Assembly (NCBI GenBank): GCA_008360975.2
Contig: CM039179.1
Coordinates: 50,412,359 to 50,476,358, forward strand
Length of the DNA stretch: 64,000 nucleotides
Direction: 5' to 3'
From: Lichenostomus cassidix
Lineage: Eukaryota > Chordata > Aves > Passeriformes > Meliphagidae
Below, piece by piece: positions 38,501-51,223 of this stretch. Positions within the stretch are counted from its first letter, which is position 1. Each line of letters opens with the position of its first letter. Below the pieces are notes generated by a model. It did no database searches. It saw nothing but the letters and a program-made list of their open reading frames with translations, and was not told the DNA's origin. The translations under genes were made by a program, and so were the position numbers.

Positions 38501-41403
38501 TAGGTGCTACCATGGTATTCCTCTTTCAGTATTTTGGTTTGAGCTAGAAGCCTAAATACCCTAGGGTGAGTGCTTACCTCTCTCTGGTGAGGTGGTATAG
38601 TATTTATGCTGTCCAAGTGCTCCTGCTGATGTGTTGCCAAGTTGGACTATGCCAGCTAAGTTGAAATAGTGGGCCCTAAGGACAGGGAAGGGTTCCTTAG
38701 TTCAAACACTTACAGGGTTACATTAAAATTAGAATTAGCTTGCATTTTGATTTATTTAACAAACTAAGTGAGTGTTCTGTTCAGTTTAAGTTTGCCTGAG
38801 CAATTACTATCCCACAGAGGCTCTGCAAACCTTCCAGGCTTTGCTTTCACCTTCTTTTCCTGTCCTCAGTCAGTCTTTCGAATCCTTGAAATACATTTGC
38901 AGAGCTGAAATTGGCATTAAGTGCCTACATAAGTCTACCTATTTCTAGTGAATGAGTGACAGATTTGGATACTACTAATCTAGTATAGATGCTTTTGTCT
39001 TTTAACGCCATCTTAACACTCCAGATCGACTGAACAGCTCAGCTGATGATCCCTGGCTGTAGGCTTTCAGCTTGTCAGTGTGGATGTGGCAGAGGGGGTT
39101 AGTTCTGAGTTTGTAGTCGCTTTTTTGGTTTGGGCAAAAAAGGATTGGTAGGTGAGAAATGGATATACGAGTGTTACCAAGATGTAAGAAGATGCTTATT
39201 TACTTGGGCTGTTTTTCATACCGGTGAATTTTTCTGTGCACTTTGTATTGAGCTGTTCATGACTTTGCCAGTCTGCATAATCAAACTATTTCATGAGGCA
39301 TCGATATAGGGACATCATCAAAGGCTTGCTCTTGTTTTGACTGGCAAAGTGAAAGGCAAGTGTTCTGAATGGTGATTACTTATCACCATTATGTATTTAC
39401 TATAAATGTAAATCATGTCCCATCAACAGGTTTGACTGCTATGTGGTGCTGATATCCTAAGTGGGTAGAGGGGGGAATATTTTTTTTCCAAATCACAGAG
39501 AATGGTTTTGTTCCCAAATGACTTTTAATAGAAGGTAGAGATGTCCAGTTGCATTTAGGGGCTTAAACAGTTTTCTTATTTGGCTTTTCCTTTGTAGTTC
39601 TGTTGTTCATAAGTTGGGTAGAAGATTTCTTTGATATTTTTTGTATCCAGAGTAAATTTAGATCAGACTAGTCTAAGGCTTTTGACTTACCTATAGAGTG
39701 TTTTGGCTGCATTCTGATTTTGGTAGTAAATAAGGGAAATTAAATTAAATTTAAATCACCTATAGGTGGCAATAAATTCTTCATTGTGATTGAGGTGTTT
39801 GTCTTAAATTCTCTTTGCATCTAAACTATAGAGGGAAAAATCCCTTTGTTATCTTTTTGATCATAGAACAACAACTCAGAATGATGAAACAAATTCAGAT
39901 CTTGGAAAATTCAAGCGCTTCCTTTCTCTTTCCTCTTCTTCTTTCTATTTTCTTCTCCTCACACACCTCTCTGGATTTGGAAAAAAAAAGATGAAAATTT
40001 ACAATTCTTCATGGAAGACGTATTTTATGAGGCACTGTGAAAACTTGAGATACAGAGGATGCTTAGTGGAAGCAGTTGCTAACCCTAGCAGTAGCAGTAG
40101 GGACAAGAGCCCTGAGGCTATGGGGCTGGGAACATGCTGAAGAGTAGCATAGTGAAGAGGCAGAAGTGAAAGGCTGGTTGACAGCATGTTAAAGCAAATT
40201 TATCCGGTGTTACTGTCACATGCGGCCTTACAAGTTTACATATGTATGATCAAATTTTCAGTCTTTGGATCACAACTGTGTCCTTTCTCTTCGTTAAGTA
40301 GGGCTATGTTTAGAGTAGTGCCTGGGAAAGCAAGCAAGAAGAAATAAGCTTTACTTTAAAGTTTAATGTTGGGTGAGATTATTATGGCAGAAATGTTAAA
40401 TGGGAATGAAAAAAATTCTTTTTTTAGTAATTCACTTAATCAGAAAATTCTTACCTGTGCTTTGTTTCTTTCTAAGTTTCCTCCAGAAGTATACAGCTGT
40501 AATTCCCAAGTTTCTTCCTATTTTTCCATATTCTGTGTGCAACAATGAATATAGTCACTGTGATATTGGGTTGTATATAAAAGTCTTAAGCCTGCAACCA
40601 GGAAGCTTTGGCTTGTGTAAGGAGTCCTGTTGCCTATAGCATCTCAGCTGGATGATTTATAGTAATAAAATGCAGGTCTTTAAATATTACCAGTGTTGGT
40701 ACTCAGATGGCATAGCTAGCAGAGTTTTCATAAGGTGGAGTTTCACAGATAGTGGCAACCAAATGTGGGAGCGATCAAAGAACATTATTTGTAATCAAAA
40801 TGTGAGTTAGGTGTTATAAAACAACTGGTGGGTGCTTGTGTGCATGTGAAATTTGCTTACACGAGTAATCCCATTGATTCAAATGAGAGCATTCAAGTGA
40901 CGGAAACAAGTTTAGAAGATGGTGACCTTAGAAACGAACAGTCATCTTTGGAAGTATTCAAAGGGTGGTTATTAAAACCTAAAGCTGAGAGTTGGCGTTT
41001 GAAGGCAGAAGCAGCTAGAGAGGTGTTCGGGGAACTCACCTGCCAAATAATAATGTGTTTTAATGATGCTGGTTAACTCTGCCTCAACTTTCTTGTACTC
41101 TTTTTTGGGGGCTATGGGGGAAGGGATGAGAAGGAGGGCGAGAGAGGGACGGTGACAGCAAGGCTGTTTGTTTTTCCCGAAAGTTGTTTGTGATTTCAGG
41201 TACTCATGGGAAATCTCTTGATCAGATTCACATCTGTTCCTGTCAAAGTGGGTGCTAAGATACCGGTCACCCAGCAACCATGTCCAAGAGGGAATTGGGC
41301 CGATAATAACTTCAAAAAGGAATGACAGATGCTAGATTAGGATGAAAGACAAAACGCATGAAAAATGAGCTTGTTAGAATAAAAAAAATTGTTCAAGCAC
41401 CTT

Positions 41404-41437
41404 CATGCAAATTAAATGAATATTGAACATTTGCATG
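41404..41437. promoter_or_regulatory. Inverted pair of POU octamers
   Basis: CATGCAAAT at 41404-41412 and its exact reverse complement ATTTGCATG at 41429-41437, 16 bp apart, form a 9-bp inverted repeat made of two octamer (ATGCAAAT) sites. POU-domain proteins bind this motif. It sits in unique AT-rich intron sequence of enhancer-like appearance. Function is inferred. Confidence 0.4.
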
Positions 41438-43000
41438 CAGTAATTTCTACTTTTTCTGTTGATTGAGAAGAAATAAAGACGGTACGTATAAAAACATAAA
41501 TGTAATTTTTTTTTTTTGCACCAATTAACATACAAAGCAGTATCTTTCTTCTAAAAATGAGATTAGCCACCTGGGTGCTTGGCTGTATCCCACATATGTC
41601 ACAACATTTTTGTAATGTGTATGCTTCTGTTGAAGGAACACCTTATCTAATTCTTTGTAGCAAAACAAACAAGGAAGCAACCTTATATTAATTTTAAAAT
41701 ACTTTCAGTTAGCATCGTTCTATTTTTTTCAGCTGCGGTTTTCAGAGCTGAATTATTTCCTGCTGTCCTTGAATTCAATCGGTATAATGTGCATTAATAA
41801 AAGATCACATAAGATGAGTTCAGACCAAATGCTAAGGTTTCCTATTGACTGGTCAAACAATACATATTTTAAAACACCATGTCTGTGAGGGTAACATGAA
41901 GAAGAAATAGTCACTTTTCCATGCCTATGCATTAAGATAATTTAAATAATCTAACGGTTTTATTATTGAAATGCTCATATAACAATCAGAATTTGGAAAA
42001 GAATGATAAAATGTTCTGATTGAGAAAGGACTCTGTGTCTTGGTTTAGCAATGTCTAATGTGGTCACGTACAGAAATTGATTTTCTTCAGAAATTAATTA
42101 ATTTTTCATATCGCCCTAAGCTGCAGTTAAAAAGAGTGCATACTTGTCTGTTTTTTCCAGAAATATTGCCTAATCATATTAATACCATTGCCCCAAGGAT
42201 GAAAAGATAATTGTACAAATGCATTTGGAAATATGTATCACTGAGTATTTATGATTAAATTATGCAAATGACCCAGCTCTCATCCTTTCCAGACCCAGAT
42301 TGTCTAATTAGGATTGATATGCTGAATAGATGTTCCAGAATTTGAATACAAGCATGTCCAAAGAGCAGAAAATTGGAAATGACAAGGCTGAAATGCTAAG
42401 AAAAGTGTCTTTCCCTTTTATACTTTACTAATGTGGTGTTAGCAGTTGCAGTTTTTCCTTTGGCTATATTGTGTGACTCATGTGTCCTACAAGAAATAAG
42501 TCAGGAAAGAAAAATCAACTTTCATAAATAGCTTTACTTTGCTCTGGACTTACTTTTCTTTAAAAGTCTGCTAGCAGTTCCTCTCCCCTTCAAAGCTTTG
42601 TATCCTTCATGTTAAAATAATGATGTATTCCACATAAATTACTTCTTAATTTGGAGCACTGTTGTTTGTAGCTTGTCTCCAGCTGCCAGCTGCCAGTGCT
42701 AGATATTTAGCTCGTCAGCTTCTCATATATTCAGATGAGATTTACACACCTAACAATTTTAAGTTTAGTGGAGTTTTTTTTTTTGGTTTTTTTTTGGGGG
42801 GGTGGTTCTTATTTTATTTGAATTCACAATTCTTTAATGTAACCACCTTCTTTTTAAAAAAAAAGAAAAAGAGAACTGATACCTCATTAAACTTGTTTGT
42901 TAGATATTCTGAGTTGGAATAATGGCTATCAGCAGCCTACAGCATTTAAATCCTTCTTCTTCAGTGGGCTGTTTGTTCATTTATCGCTCCTGGGAAGCTG
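41438..43000. other. DACH1 intron 1 with candidate enhancer block
   Basis: No exon seen. The section 42,080-42,340 packs AATTAATTAATT (about 42092-42103), a CAAATGCATTTG palindrome (42216-42227), another ATGCAAAT octamer (42262-42269) and TAATTA (42305-42310) into unique sequence; this looks like a developmental enhancer. A T/G low-complexity run follows at 42774-42805. Confidence 0.4.
42774..42805 (+). repeat. T/G low-complexity run
   Basis: A run of T followed by GG, a second T run and seven G, resembling the tract at 17829-17925. A simple repeat only. Confidence 0.8.
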
Positions 43001-43720
43001 GGAGAAGAGCCCGGTGAGGAGCAAGGAGGAGCAGTGAACTGTCAGTACTTCAGCCATTGTTAGCAGCGGGAGTCGCTCCCTCTAAACTCTGTTGGCTCCT
43101 GCTACCCATCTGCGGGATGATGGATTGCTATGTTTAATACATTTCAGCTTTTGTCTGTCATAGTGTGGATAGACAGCGCTATCAATGATTTCAGCAGTGA
43201 TTAGAGCGCTGGTTGTACCCACTGCTACTGGGCAGGCACCTCCCAGGAATGGCTGATGTAGGAGCTCGTTGGTACTCTCGCCACGCAGATGACTTGCTCG
43301 GCTAACTTGAGGTGTTTTTAAACACCTACTGAAGACTGCTGGGAATTACTAAATCCGCACAGCGCCCCTGGAACAAAATTCAGACAGCCCTGCAAAGGTT
43401 CTGGTGCCAAGCATAAACGCTCATCCTAACCCACAGAAAAGTGTCTTGTGCTTTCGATGGGTGGGGATGGGAGTGGGGATGAATTTGGGGGCTGTGATGT
43501 CAGCAGCGCTCAGCCCATCTGTAGTGAAGTGTTTGGCTACTGGTGATACAGGCGGAGTGCAGGACTGCGTTGAAGCAATGAGATTCGACATGACATGTGT
43601 CATACGAGGATTTGCTGAGCCGTGGGTGCTTTGTGATTCACGAGTCCACAGGCTGAATGATTTCAGCCACCAGAGAAGTCGCTGTACACCAGCACAACAT
43701 ATGCCCTGGAGTATCTTCAA
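43001..43720. other. CpG-containing unique block in intron 1
   Basis: This block is richer in GC and CpG than the intron around it, with about a dozen CpGs between 42,980 and 43,380 alone. It contains an inverted repeat AGGTGTTT-TT-AAACACCT at 43310-43327. I recognise no repeat family and no exon. It may be a regulatory element or an old transposon copy whose CpGs have not decayed. Confidence 0.4.
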
Positions 43721-46700
43721 ATAATTATAAAATGGTGCAGTAGACATAAAAATTGGAAAAAAAGAAGATGATCGTGTTATGGACATTACTCTAGACAAGT
43801 GGATGTATATTGTTTTCATTATTATCATGTTAATTTTCCACTCTTAGGAAAAACTGTATTATTCAAAATCTTGTGTGAAACAAGTATTGTATTAGAAACA
43901 AAAAGATAACTATGCAAACCAAAGCATATAATACTGGCTTTAAAAGATGCTTGACCCAGTTTTCTTGATTTGGACCATTGCCCACCATGACAGGCCAGGC
44001 TGAGGATAACTTTCACTTCATTTTGAACTGAGGAAGGAAGGGAAGTTAAATCAGAATATATTAATCATCCTTGATTTAGCTTTCTTAGTGGAGAATTTAA
44101 TTTACAGAAGCAGGAGAATGAATAACTATTAAAAACTACCATTAGCATGAGTGGTTGTCAGGCTTAAATGTGTTTTCTTTACCCCTATTTCACTCTATAT
44201 TCACTTGACTGTGGTGTTGTTTGCTTTCTAAAAATTTTTTTCCCTTTGGTTATACCTGAGTTCAACTTCTACAGCTCTGCTTATAGTCAGTAGTTTGTAA
44301 TTTTTCTATTGTGCTTGCTGGAAATCTGAGCTCCACAGCACAGTTGTGGGATGCCATTTTCATTCCTTTCTAAGATGATCCAGGCAGTGGCAATGCTCAT
44401 AGGGAGGAGTGTTCATGATAATTAAAAGCTGGAGTTTACCTTTAAAAAAAAACATTGGCAATTTGCCTGGGAGAAAATTCTGTCTTCAGTCACCATTTTT
44501 AATCTATTTGACTGTTGGGAGTTATCTTCACTTTAAGAGTTGTCTGGTTTTAGAAGTTGTCTGGATGTTGAAATAGTTTCTTTGACATTGTTCCTAAGTG
44601 CTCACTTGCCACATATGATGATCAGAGGATGTGAGGGCTCTGTGGAAAAGAGTATCTGTAATAAGGCGGGAATAATCTTGACATTTACAGCTGTCAGCTT
44701 TTCTCAGTTTAGGCTCCCTTCATTACCAACATGTGGCAATGAAACAAGGAAACTTGAGGCCTACTTAACAAATTAAAGAGAAAAGTTGAAAAAATTAATA
44801 TATGTTTATACATAAGAAGATTTAAACAAGCAAATTTAACATATTAAACTTTTACTAATACTTTTCTCCTTTAAAATAAATGGCATTTGGTTAGGGGGTT
44901 GTTCTTTTGCAGAGATCAATATCTGGAACATTCGTACAGAGAGGAAATAACACCAACTTGAAAGTTAATGAAAAGCAAGTATTAAATAAATCCATGTATT
45001 GGCTGGTGATGTGTTAATAAATGTATCACATAAATATGATGGGTAAAAATCAGATAAATGGTTTCTTAAGCAGATAAAAGGTCTCTGTTGTTTATATTCC
45101 TTCTGTAGAGGTAAGACTATGATTTAAAACCTTTTTTGACAGCAGGACTGGTTGAGATAATTTTGTCTCTCTTCTGTTTCCTCCAGGCACCCTGATTGCA
45201 CTCCTGTACAGCCGTGTGTGACCATTTTCAGCACTGGATCAGGTCTAGGTTGAAAATGCTGTCTGCTTTCCCCTCTGCTTTGTTATTATTTTTATTAATC
45301 CTCGTCTATTTTAGGAAAACAGTTCACCTTGTGTTTTCATCAGCACTTGCCATGCTACAAGTGAATGGGCAATAGTGACAGAAAGGAATGATGGTGGTGG
45401 GGGAAACCTACTTTCAGTTTTATGTATCATCATCCTGTATGCCATGAAATTTTCCTGCATCCTAACAGCAGTGCTCTGAGCCTAGCCTGGAAAATGAACT
45501 GTGCATCACACAGCGGTTTTAACACTCTATTTAAAAGGAGCAAACAGGAGGGGGTGAGCTGTGTTGAAGGGAGGAGTAAAATCTATGAAAGAAAAAATGT
45601 ATGAAGGCAGCGGAAGCCTTACTTTACTAAATCTTGGCAAGCTGGCCTGCTGTGTATTGCAAAACAAATGGGGTGGGTGTCTGAGGTAGGGCATTGATTT
45701 CATCCTCTGGATGCTCCCTCTGGCCATGTTCTGGTGGCAGGGAAAGCTGAGACATGGGCATGCATATCTTGGCGTGTTCTGGGACAGGAAGGCCACTTGT
45801 TACAAAGCATCCCCTACTCTCTGGGAGGTGCTGCACAGTGGAAGAACACTGGAATTTAGGTTGAGCCTAAGTCTCTGCTGCTGCAATGAAAGCCCTAAAT
45901 TATTCTCTTTTTTGAGTGGGCTTGTACCAGTCCTGGCTCTTGCTTTCTTTTATATCTATTTTTTTTGCCTGTTAATGGCCTAACATTAGTATAGAAAGCA
46001 TCTCCTGTAGCTATGCAAGATCAGACAGTGTCACTTAGACCTCTGGGTTCTGCTACAGTATTAAATTACTAACTACTGTTTTACTGTGAGGACCTAATTC
46101 ACAATATTCCTGCCAAATGTTAATGATGACAGAAATATTCTACTGTCTGTAAGAAAAGATATTCTGTGCAGCATTTTATACAAGCTATGTCAATAAAATT
46201 ATATTGGTTTGCACTTCTCTAGGAATACTCTTTTCTATCTGTTTGAAAGACCAGTTTATTTCTTCAGCAGCTTTTTTCAGGTGTGATGGAAACACTTCTG
46301 AAGCTACAAGGTCCTTGTCTACCCAGAAACAGTGGGAAACTCAAGATTTCCCTGAGTAGGCATGGTTTTTAGCAAAACTTCACTCTGTTCGGAATGGTCT
46401 GACTTCACTGTAAAGTAGGTTCCACTGTGCTAATCCTCTTGGAATGCAGCAATTATCACCTACCGTATAGGTGTTAAGTGCTGAATTTCAAAGGGATTAT
46501 CACTTTCCTCCTTCAGTGGCTAAGCTAGAAGAGAAAAGTTGTTAGTGCTTCTAAAGGGGAGGGAAGAGGGGAAGAAAAGAAATCTCTCTTGCTTTCTTTC
46601 TGTGGTTGTCTTCAGTCTGGCTAGAGCAGAGCAAGCTGGGTTTTGCTACAGCTAGTTACTTTGAGTCTGATCTTCAAGAATTCCAAAGGCATTTGTTTCC

Positions 46701-46865
46701 ACCTCCTCTCCCCGCCACCCCCCCAAGTACCCTTCCTTTGTGGAAAGAGGCAATGACAACAGCCATTCAGAACAAAAATCGAAAGTTAATGTAGGTGGAC
46801 AAAATTATATAGGAAAACTAAAGTCCTCTGTATCCTTAAACTGTGTTTTCATCATCTGGAAACTT
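43721..46865 (+). other. DACH1 intron 1, no gene seen
   Basis: Ordinary AT-rich intron. The only structured signal is a strong orphan splice acceptor at 45,186 (a pyrimidine tract ending TTTCCTCCAG) with an AGGTAAGA string 75 bp upstream, treated as a finding. Open frames of up to 106 codons are not recognisable. Confidence 0.55.
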
Positions 46866-46926
46866 TTGTCAAGTTAACTTGACAACAATCTGTAGAAGCT
46901 GGTATCTTTTCAGTCTCAAAAGATAC
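46866..46926. repeat. Palindrome plus adjacent inverted repeat
   Basis: Positions 46866-46885 form a perfect 20-bp palindrome centred on GTTAAC (TTGTCAAGTTAACTTGACAA). Sixteen bases on, GTATCTTTT (46902-46910) and AAAAGATAC (46918-46926) form a second perfect inverted repeat with a 7-nt spacer. Two such structures within 61 bp are unlikely in unstructured DNA. The outer palindrome carries two divergent TCAAGT half-sites of NKX2-like type. Confidence 0.7.
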
Positions 46927-49900
46927 TTGATGGCTTTATTGGTGTTGCAGACAGAGCCCTGGAAATTATCTGAGGACTATTTTTGTGCATATGGTCTTTC
47001 CAAATACCTTTTCTTTACCTGACATAACAATATTTTGTTCGTCCACTAGCTCAATCCACAATACAGACAGTACTAATTTCAGGTGGTTGTTGGATAAAGT
47101 GGGATTAGTGTCCTTGAACCTCCCTTCCCCTTTTTCATGGCAATGCACCCTGGAGACCATGCAGCAACCGCAGGCAATGTGAACTGAACCGGGAATGGTA
47201 GTTAGGGGGAGGGCATTCACATCTGGGGAAGGATTTAAGATGCTGTAAGAGATAGAAGTAGTTAATAGTGAGCAAGAGAGGGCTGCCTTATTGAGAAGTC
47301 TTCTTGAAGCTGCAAAATAACCAAAAGAGGCTTTTAGAGAAGAAGACAGGATTTGGAGTTGTATCAAGGATGTGAATAGAAGGTTTCATGGAGGGAGGGG
47401 TGTAGAATACTAAATTGAAAGATTGGCTTCTAGCCTGTTGTTTTTATTTTCACTATCACTTAATTGGGATGAAAAATGATAACTTCTGTCAGAAGCATTT
47501 GGTGTAGAGCTGGATTTCTCGGAGTTAAGACTTTAGAGTTGGAGTGCTGAAAATTGGGTTAAAAAACATTGCAGTTTCTTCACAGTCAAATTGCAGAAAT
47601 TAATGAATTTCAGAGTTAAGCTGTATCTATCACAGTGTTTAAATAGCATTTTCCAGGAATTGCCGCAGAACATTTCAATAAATGATGAAAATTTTCTTCT
47701 ATTAAATATTTTAGATATCATATGTAGTGCTCTAAATACTAGTAGATAGAATATCTAGTATATCTTGTTACTGGTAGAATTAGTTCCTATTATAAGAATT
47801 TGTAAGGTACATGCAATCCATTTTTTTTTGAAAGAAGACAAGAAATTGTGGTTCAGTTCTACAGCTTGCAATATTTTCCTGGGAATAACAATCTCCTCCT
47901 TAAATGTGAAACAATTTGGCAGAAGAACATACTCTGCTAAACTTAGGAAGTTGTAAAGATGAGTTTTCTTAATTTTTAATGAATTTCTGAAATATTAATT
48001 CATTTAGTCCATTTTTGATGTCAGTAATGGTTTGTAGATTTTATGGGGTATTTTGAACTGTAAGGGGCTTAACCACTTAACTTTTTGTATCAAGATGGTA
48101 ATATTATATACCACCAAATGTCCACAGTGGAGAGAAGGTACTTTGTATTGTTGGAAGTGACGTTCATTAAGGTCTGCTGTGCGTGCAAAGAAGGCAGGCA
48201 GTATTTGTGTTGATAGGGCTTCAACATGGGCTTGATGCCAAGTCACCCTAAGACACCACCACTTTTTCAGAAAGTTAGGAGTACCTTACCATTGTAGGGT
48301 GTCCCATTATTTGGCTTGTGAATTCTGGCATTTTCCCTACTCTGGTATCATCACAACTTGTATACATCTTATATGGAATTTCATGCTATAGAAATAACTT
48401 TACAACTTCTGAAAAAAACAGGGCATTTTAAAGTAATGCATTTCTGCCATTTGTTTTTCTGCCTCTTTAGTGTAATGATCCCAATACCAAGGAACTGCAG
48501 CTCCTCCCTTGTAGGTAGGATTTATGATAATGTCTTGCTGTTTTTGTAAATTATGTAACACACACTGTTCCTCCTTTGTTATATAGTGAAATTTAGGAGG
48601 TTGTTTTAATTGTTTGATTGATTTTTTTTTCCTTTGGCATTTGTCTACACTGAATTGTCTGAGATTTACTAGGACGAACAATCGAGAAGAATGTCTATTG
48701 TCTGAATTTCTGAAGATGTCAGGAGGTTTAGGAATGTTTGTGATAAGTCTTTTGTTTTGTGAAGTCTAGAATTGGGTATGCCATGCAGTATGAAAGGTGT
48801 TGAGTGTCGCTTTATCTTTTAAAAACATCAGCACATTTTTTAACAGGAACAACTGTTAAAACTTTTCACATAGTACTGAATATTCAGCAGCTTTCAGTGG
48901 TTCGTATTTATTGTTGCAATGTTAATAATATTTTAAACACTCTGCCGCATGGAATACCTAGAATATAGATTTCTTTGGTCTTTATGGTGCAGTGAATGTG
49001 GAAGCAATAGCAAGATGCCCATAGATTTAAGAGATCAGGTACTATCCTTCTGCCTGAAACAAATAGCTTCCTCAGAAGATCCCAGTACCCATTTACTAAA
49101 GCACTTACATTACCCATCACACATGATGATCTGGATTGTAAAAGAGTTAACAGGTGGAATCTCCACCTTCCGGCATTTTCAATGAAAGTCCATTTGTTGT
49201 AACTCTTTGGGGTAGAGAGACTTGACCAAAAATGGCTCAACCACTCTGTTTCCATTTTCTAATGGACTTGAAAAATAGTCAATACAAAGTTGTCCAATTT
49301 TTAGAATGTTTTATAGATTTTTTCCTTCCTTAATTTTGTTTACTTACCTAGGTATACCAAATATGCCTTTTATGTAAAGGCTCACTCTGGGGTAATATTT
49401 TTGAAAAACATGCCTGTAGTTCTCTACCTACTGTGTATAGACTTAATGGGGATTTCATGGCTGAGACTGAGCAGCCCAGGTCTGCATTTTCTACCTTTCT
49501 TTTTCTGACAGGTCAATATTCAAACACTACCCAAGCAACTGCTCCTCAGAAGCTTTCAAAGAGAAGCTGAATTTATGTTAATTTCAATATATCCTGTTTT
49601 AAAAATTATCAAAGCCCCGGTCAGGATTACTGGTCACTGAAATTATGAATTATTTTAATAAAAAATCCGATTATATATAGTTGGGATGTTTTATGTTTGC
49701 AGAAACAATGTATATTTTTTACTGCCATGACTCCCTTCCCTCCCCCCCCCCGAAGTTGTGCTTCTCATTGAATGCTTTAAGTTTCTTTACAGATTTAGCA
49801 TTTTCTGTGACTGCAAGCAGGACCTTGGGTGAAAACATGGAGATCTAGCCTTTAACCTCCAGGCTGAATTACATGAGAACACACTTGCTGAGCTTCCATA

Positions 49901-51179
49901 ATGTATATTTAATTACAAAAGTTATTTAGTTGTTTGGGTTTTTTTGTTTAATTTTACTGCTAAGAAACCCTTTAAACTCTTTTTATATGTGTAGATATAG
50001 AGAGGGAGAGAGATTTAAATCAATAAAGTTATCATTACTATCTTTCACCATTGCTGTTACTATTGTGATTATTATTTTATTATCACTATTCTGAATGAGG
50101 GTTCATGTTTTGAACAAGTGACTTCCTTAAGGTATTGCAGCTGTAAGAATTGTAGTTATCTCTAATTCCAATTTAAATAATGTTTTTGTCTGTACTTGCA
50201 ATCATTGTTGAAAATACATGTTGTAAGAAAGATAAATATTAAACCTCTGCTACTGTTTAGTGAATAATTCTGAAGGTTCGTGATTGCTCTTGAAAATCTA
50301 GATAATATTTTGATAGTTAGTTTTAATAGATGTCTTTTTTTTGCCACTGCAGATCTGTGCCCACAGACCTGCTTATGAAACAACTCACAATCAAACGCTT
50401 CTTTTTATTTTGAACATAATTATGTTGTATTTTAGTTACTGCTCTGGAAACATCTCATATTTGCAAATCAGTTTCCAGAAGAATAGATTCATGTCTAAAC
50501 GAGCTTGCATTTGAGGCTTCTACTGGTTTCAAAGAGCTTTATTACAGTTGTATCTCTGCTAGCTATTTATTTTAAGACTTTGAAATGTTTTTGTCTTACC
50601 AAGTGCCATTCTCTGATATCTTATAAGCCATTTGAAATGGAGCATGCGGTTTAGATCAGCTACAATGAATTTCCTTGGATAAGCGAGTGTTCCTGTGAAT
50701 CTTAAAATACTCTTCACTCTGCCTTTTGTGGTTCTACTGCCATTTTTTTCTCAAGATTATCAGAACAGAAATAATTGCTTCCATCCCTTCTTAAAGATGT
50801 TCGAGTTCAAGTATGAAAGCAGTTCAGAAGGGAATTTATCTATGCATACTCTTATTCATTCATATCAAAATATTCCCCTTTAAAATTTGAAAAGGAGCTC
50901 CAAATATTTTCCCGCATCTTAATTCGATAACTGCAAATGTGAAACAAAATATGATCATGATTTTTACAGGCTAAAAAATAATTTTCACTTTTAAGTTTCT
51001 GAACTATGACTTTTAATTGATATTTTTTTAAGGTATCTAATGTACTTTTCCCTTCAATTTTTGGCTTATATATCTTCCTTCTACTTTATGCTTTTTTCCC
51101 CTCAATGTGGCAGCACACTAAAATCACCATAACTCTGTCCAGGCTGGCTTAGTTAGACTGGTTCTTAGGGTGTGTAGGC
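46927..51179 (+). other. DACH1 intron 1, no gene seen
   Basis: No exon is supported. A minus-strand open frame of 133 codons at 46966-47367 is unrecognised and has no start or splice context. A C-run of ten bases sits at 49,742-49,751. Otherwise AT-rich unique sequence. Confidence 0.55.
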
Positions 51180-51223
51180 AAGTACACCTTAGTGTAATAC
51201 TGGAGGTACACTAAGGTGCACCT
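51180..51223. repeat. Hairpin-forming inverted repeat
   Basis: The 17-bp arms 51180-51196 and 51207-51223 are reverse complements with two mismatches and enclose a 10-nt loop. The central 11 bp, ACCTTAGTGTA against TACACTAAGGT, is perfect. Read on the minus strand the two mismatches become G-U wobbles, giving a fully paired RNA stem. It is shorter than a usual microRNA precursor. Confidence 0.7.

Larger units (their letters stand above)
28861..41403 (+). other. DACH1 intron 1, proximal part
   Basis: Non-coding. I searched for the expected second coding exon (Ser-rich start followed by an RPGRPPKR-type basic stretch) and found none. The DNA is AT-rich after 28,900. Unique, enhancer-like sequence is present around 33,050-33,560. 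A GC-rich spot occurs at 31,860-31,960 and another at 32,260-32,350; neither resembles a known element. The acceptor-donor pair at 33,571/33,588 is discussed as a finding. Open frames here match no family I know. Confidence 0.6.

Noticed and set aside
46966..47367. 133-codon minus-strand frame
   Set aside because: No recognisable family, no splice or promoter context, ordinary composition; compatible with chance.
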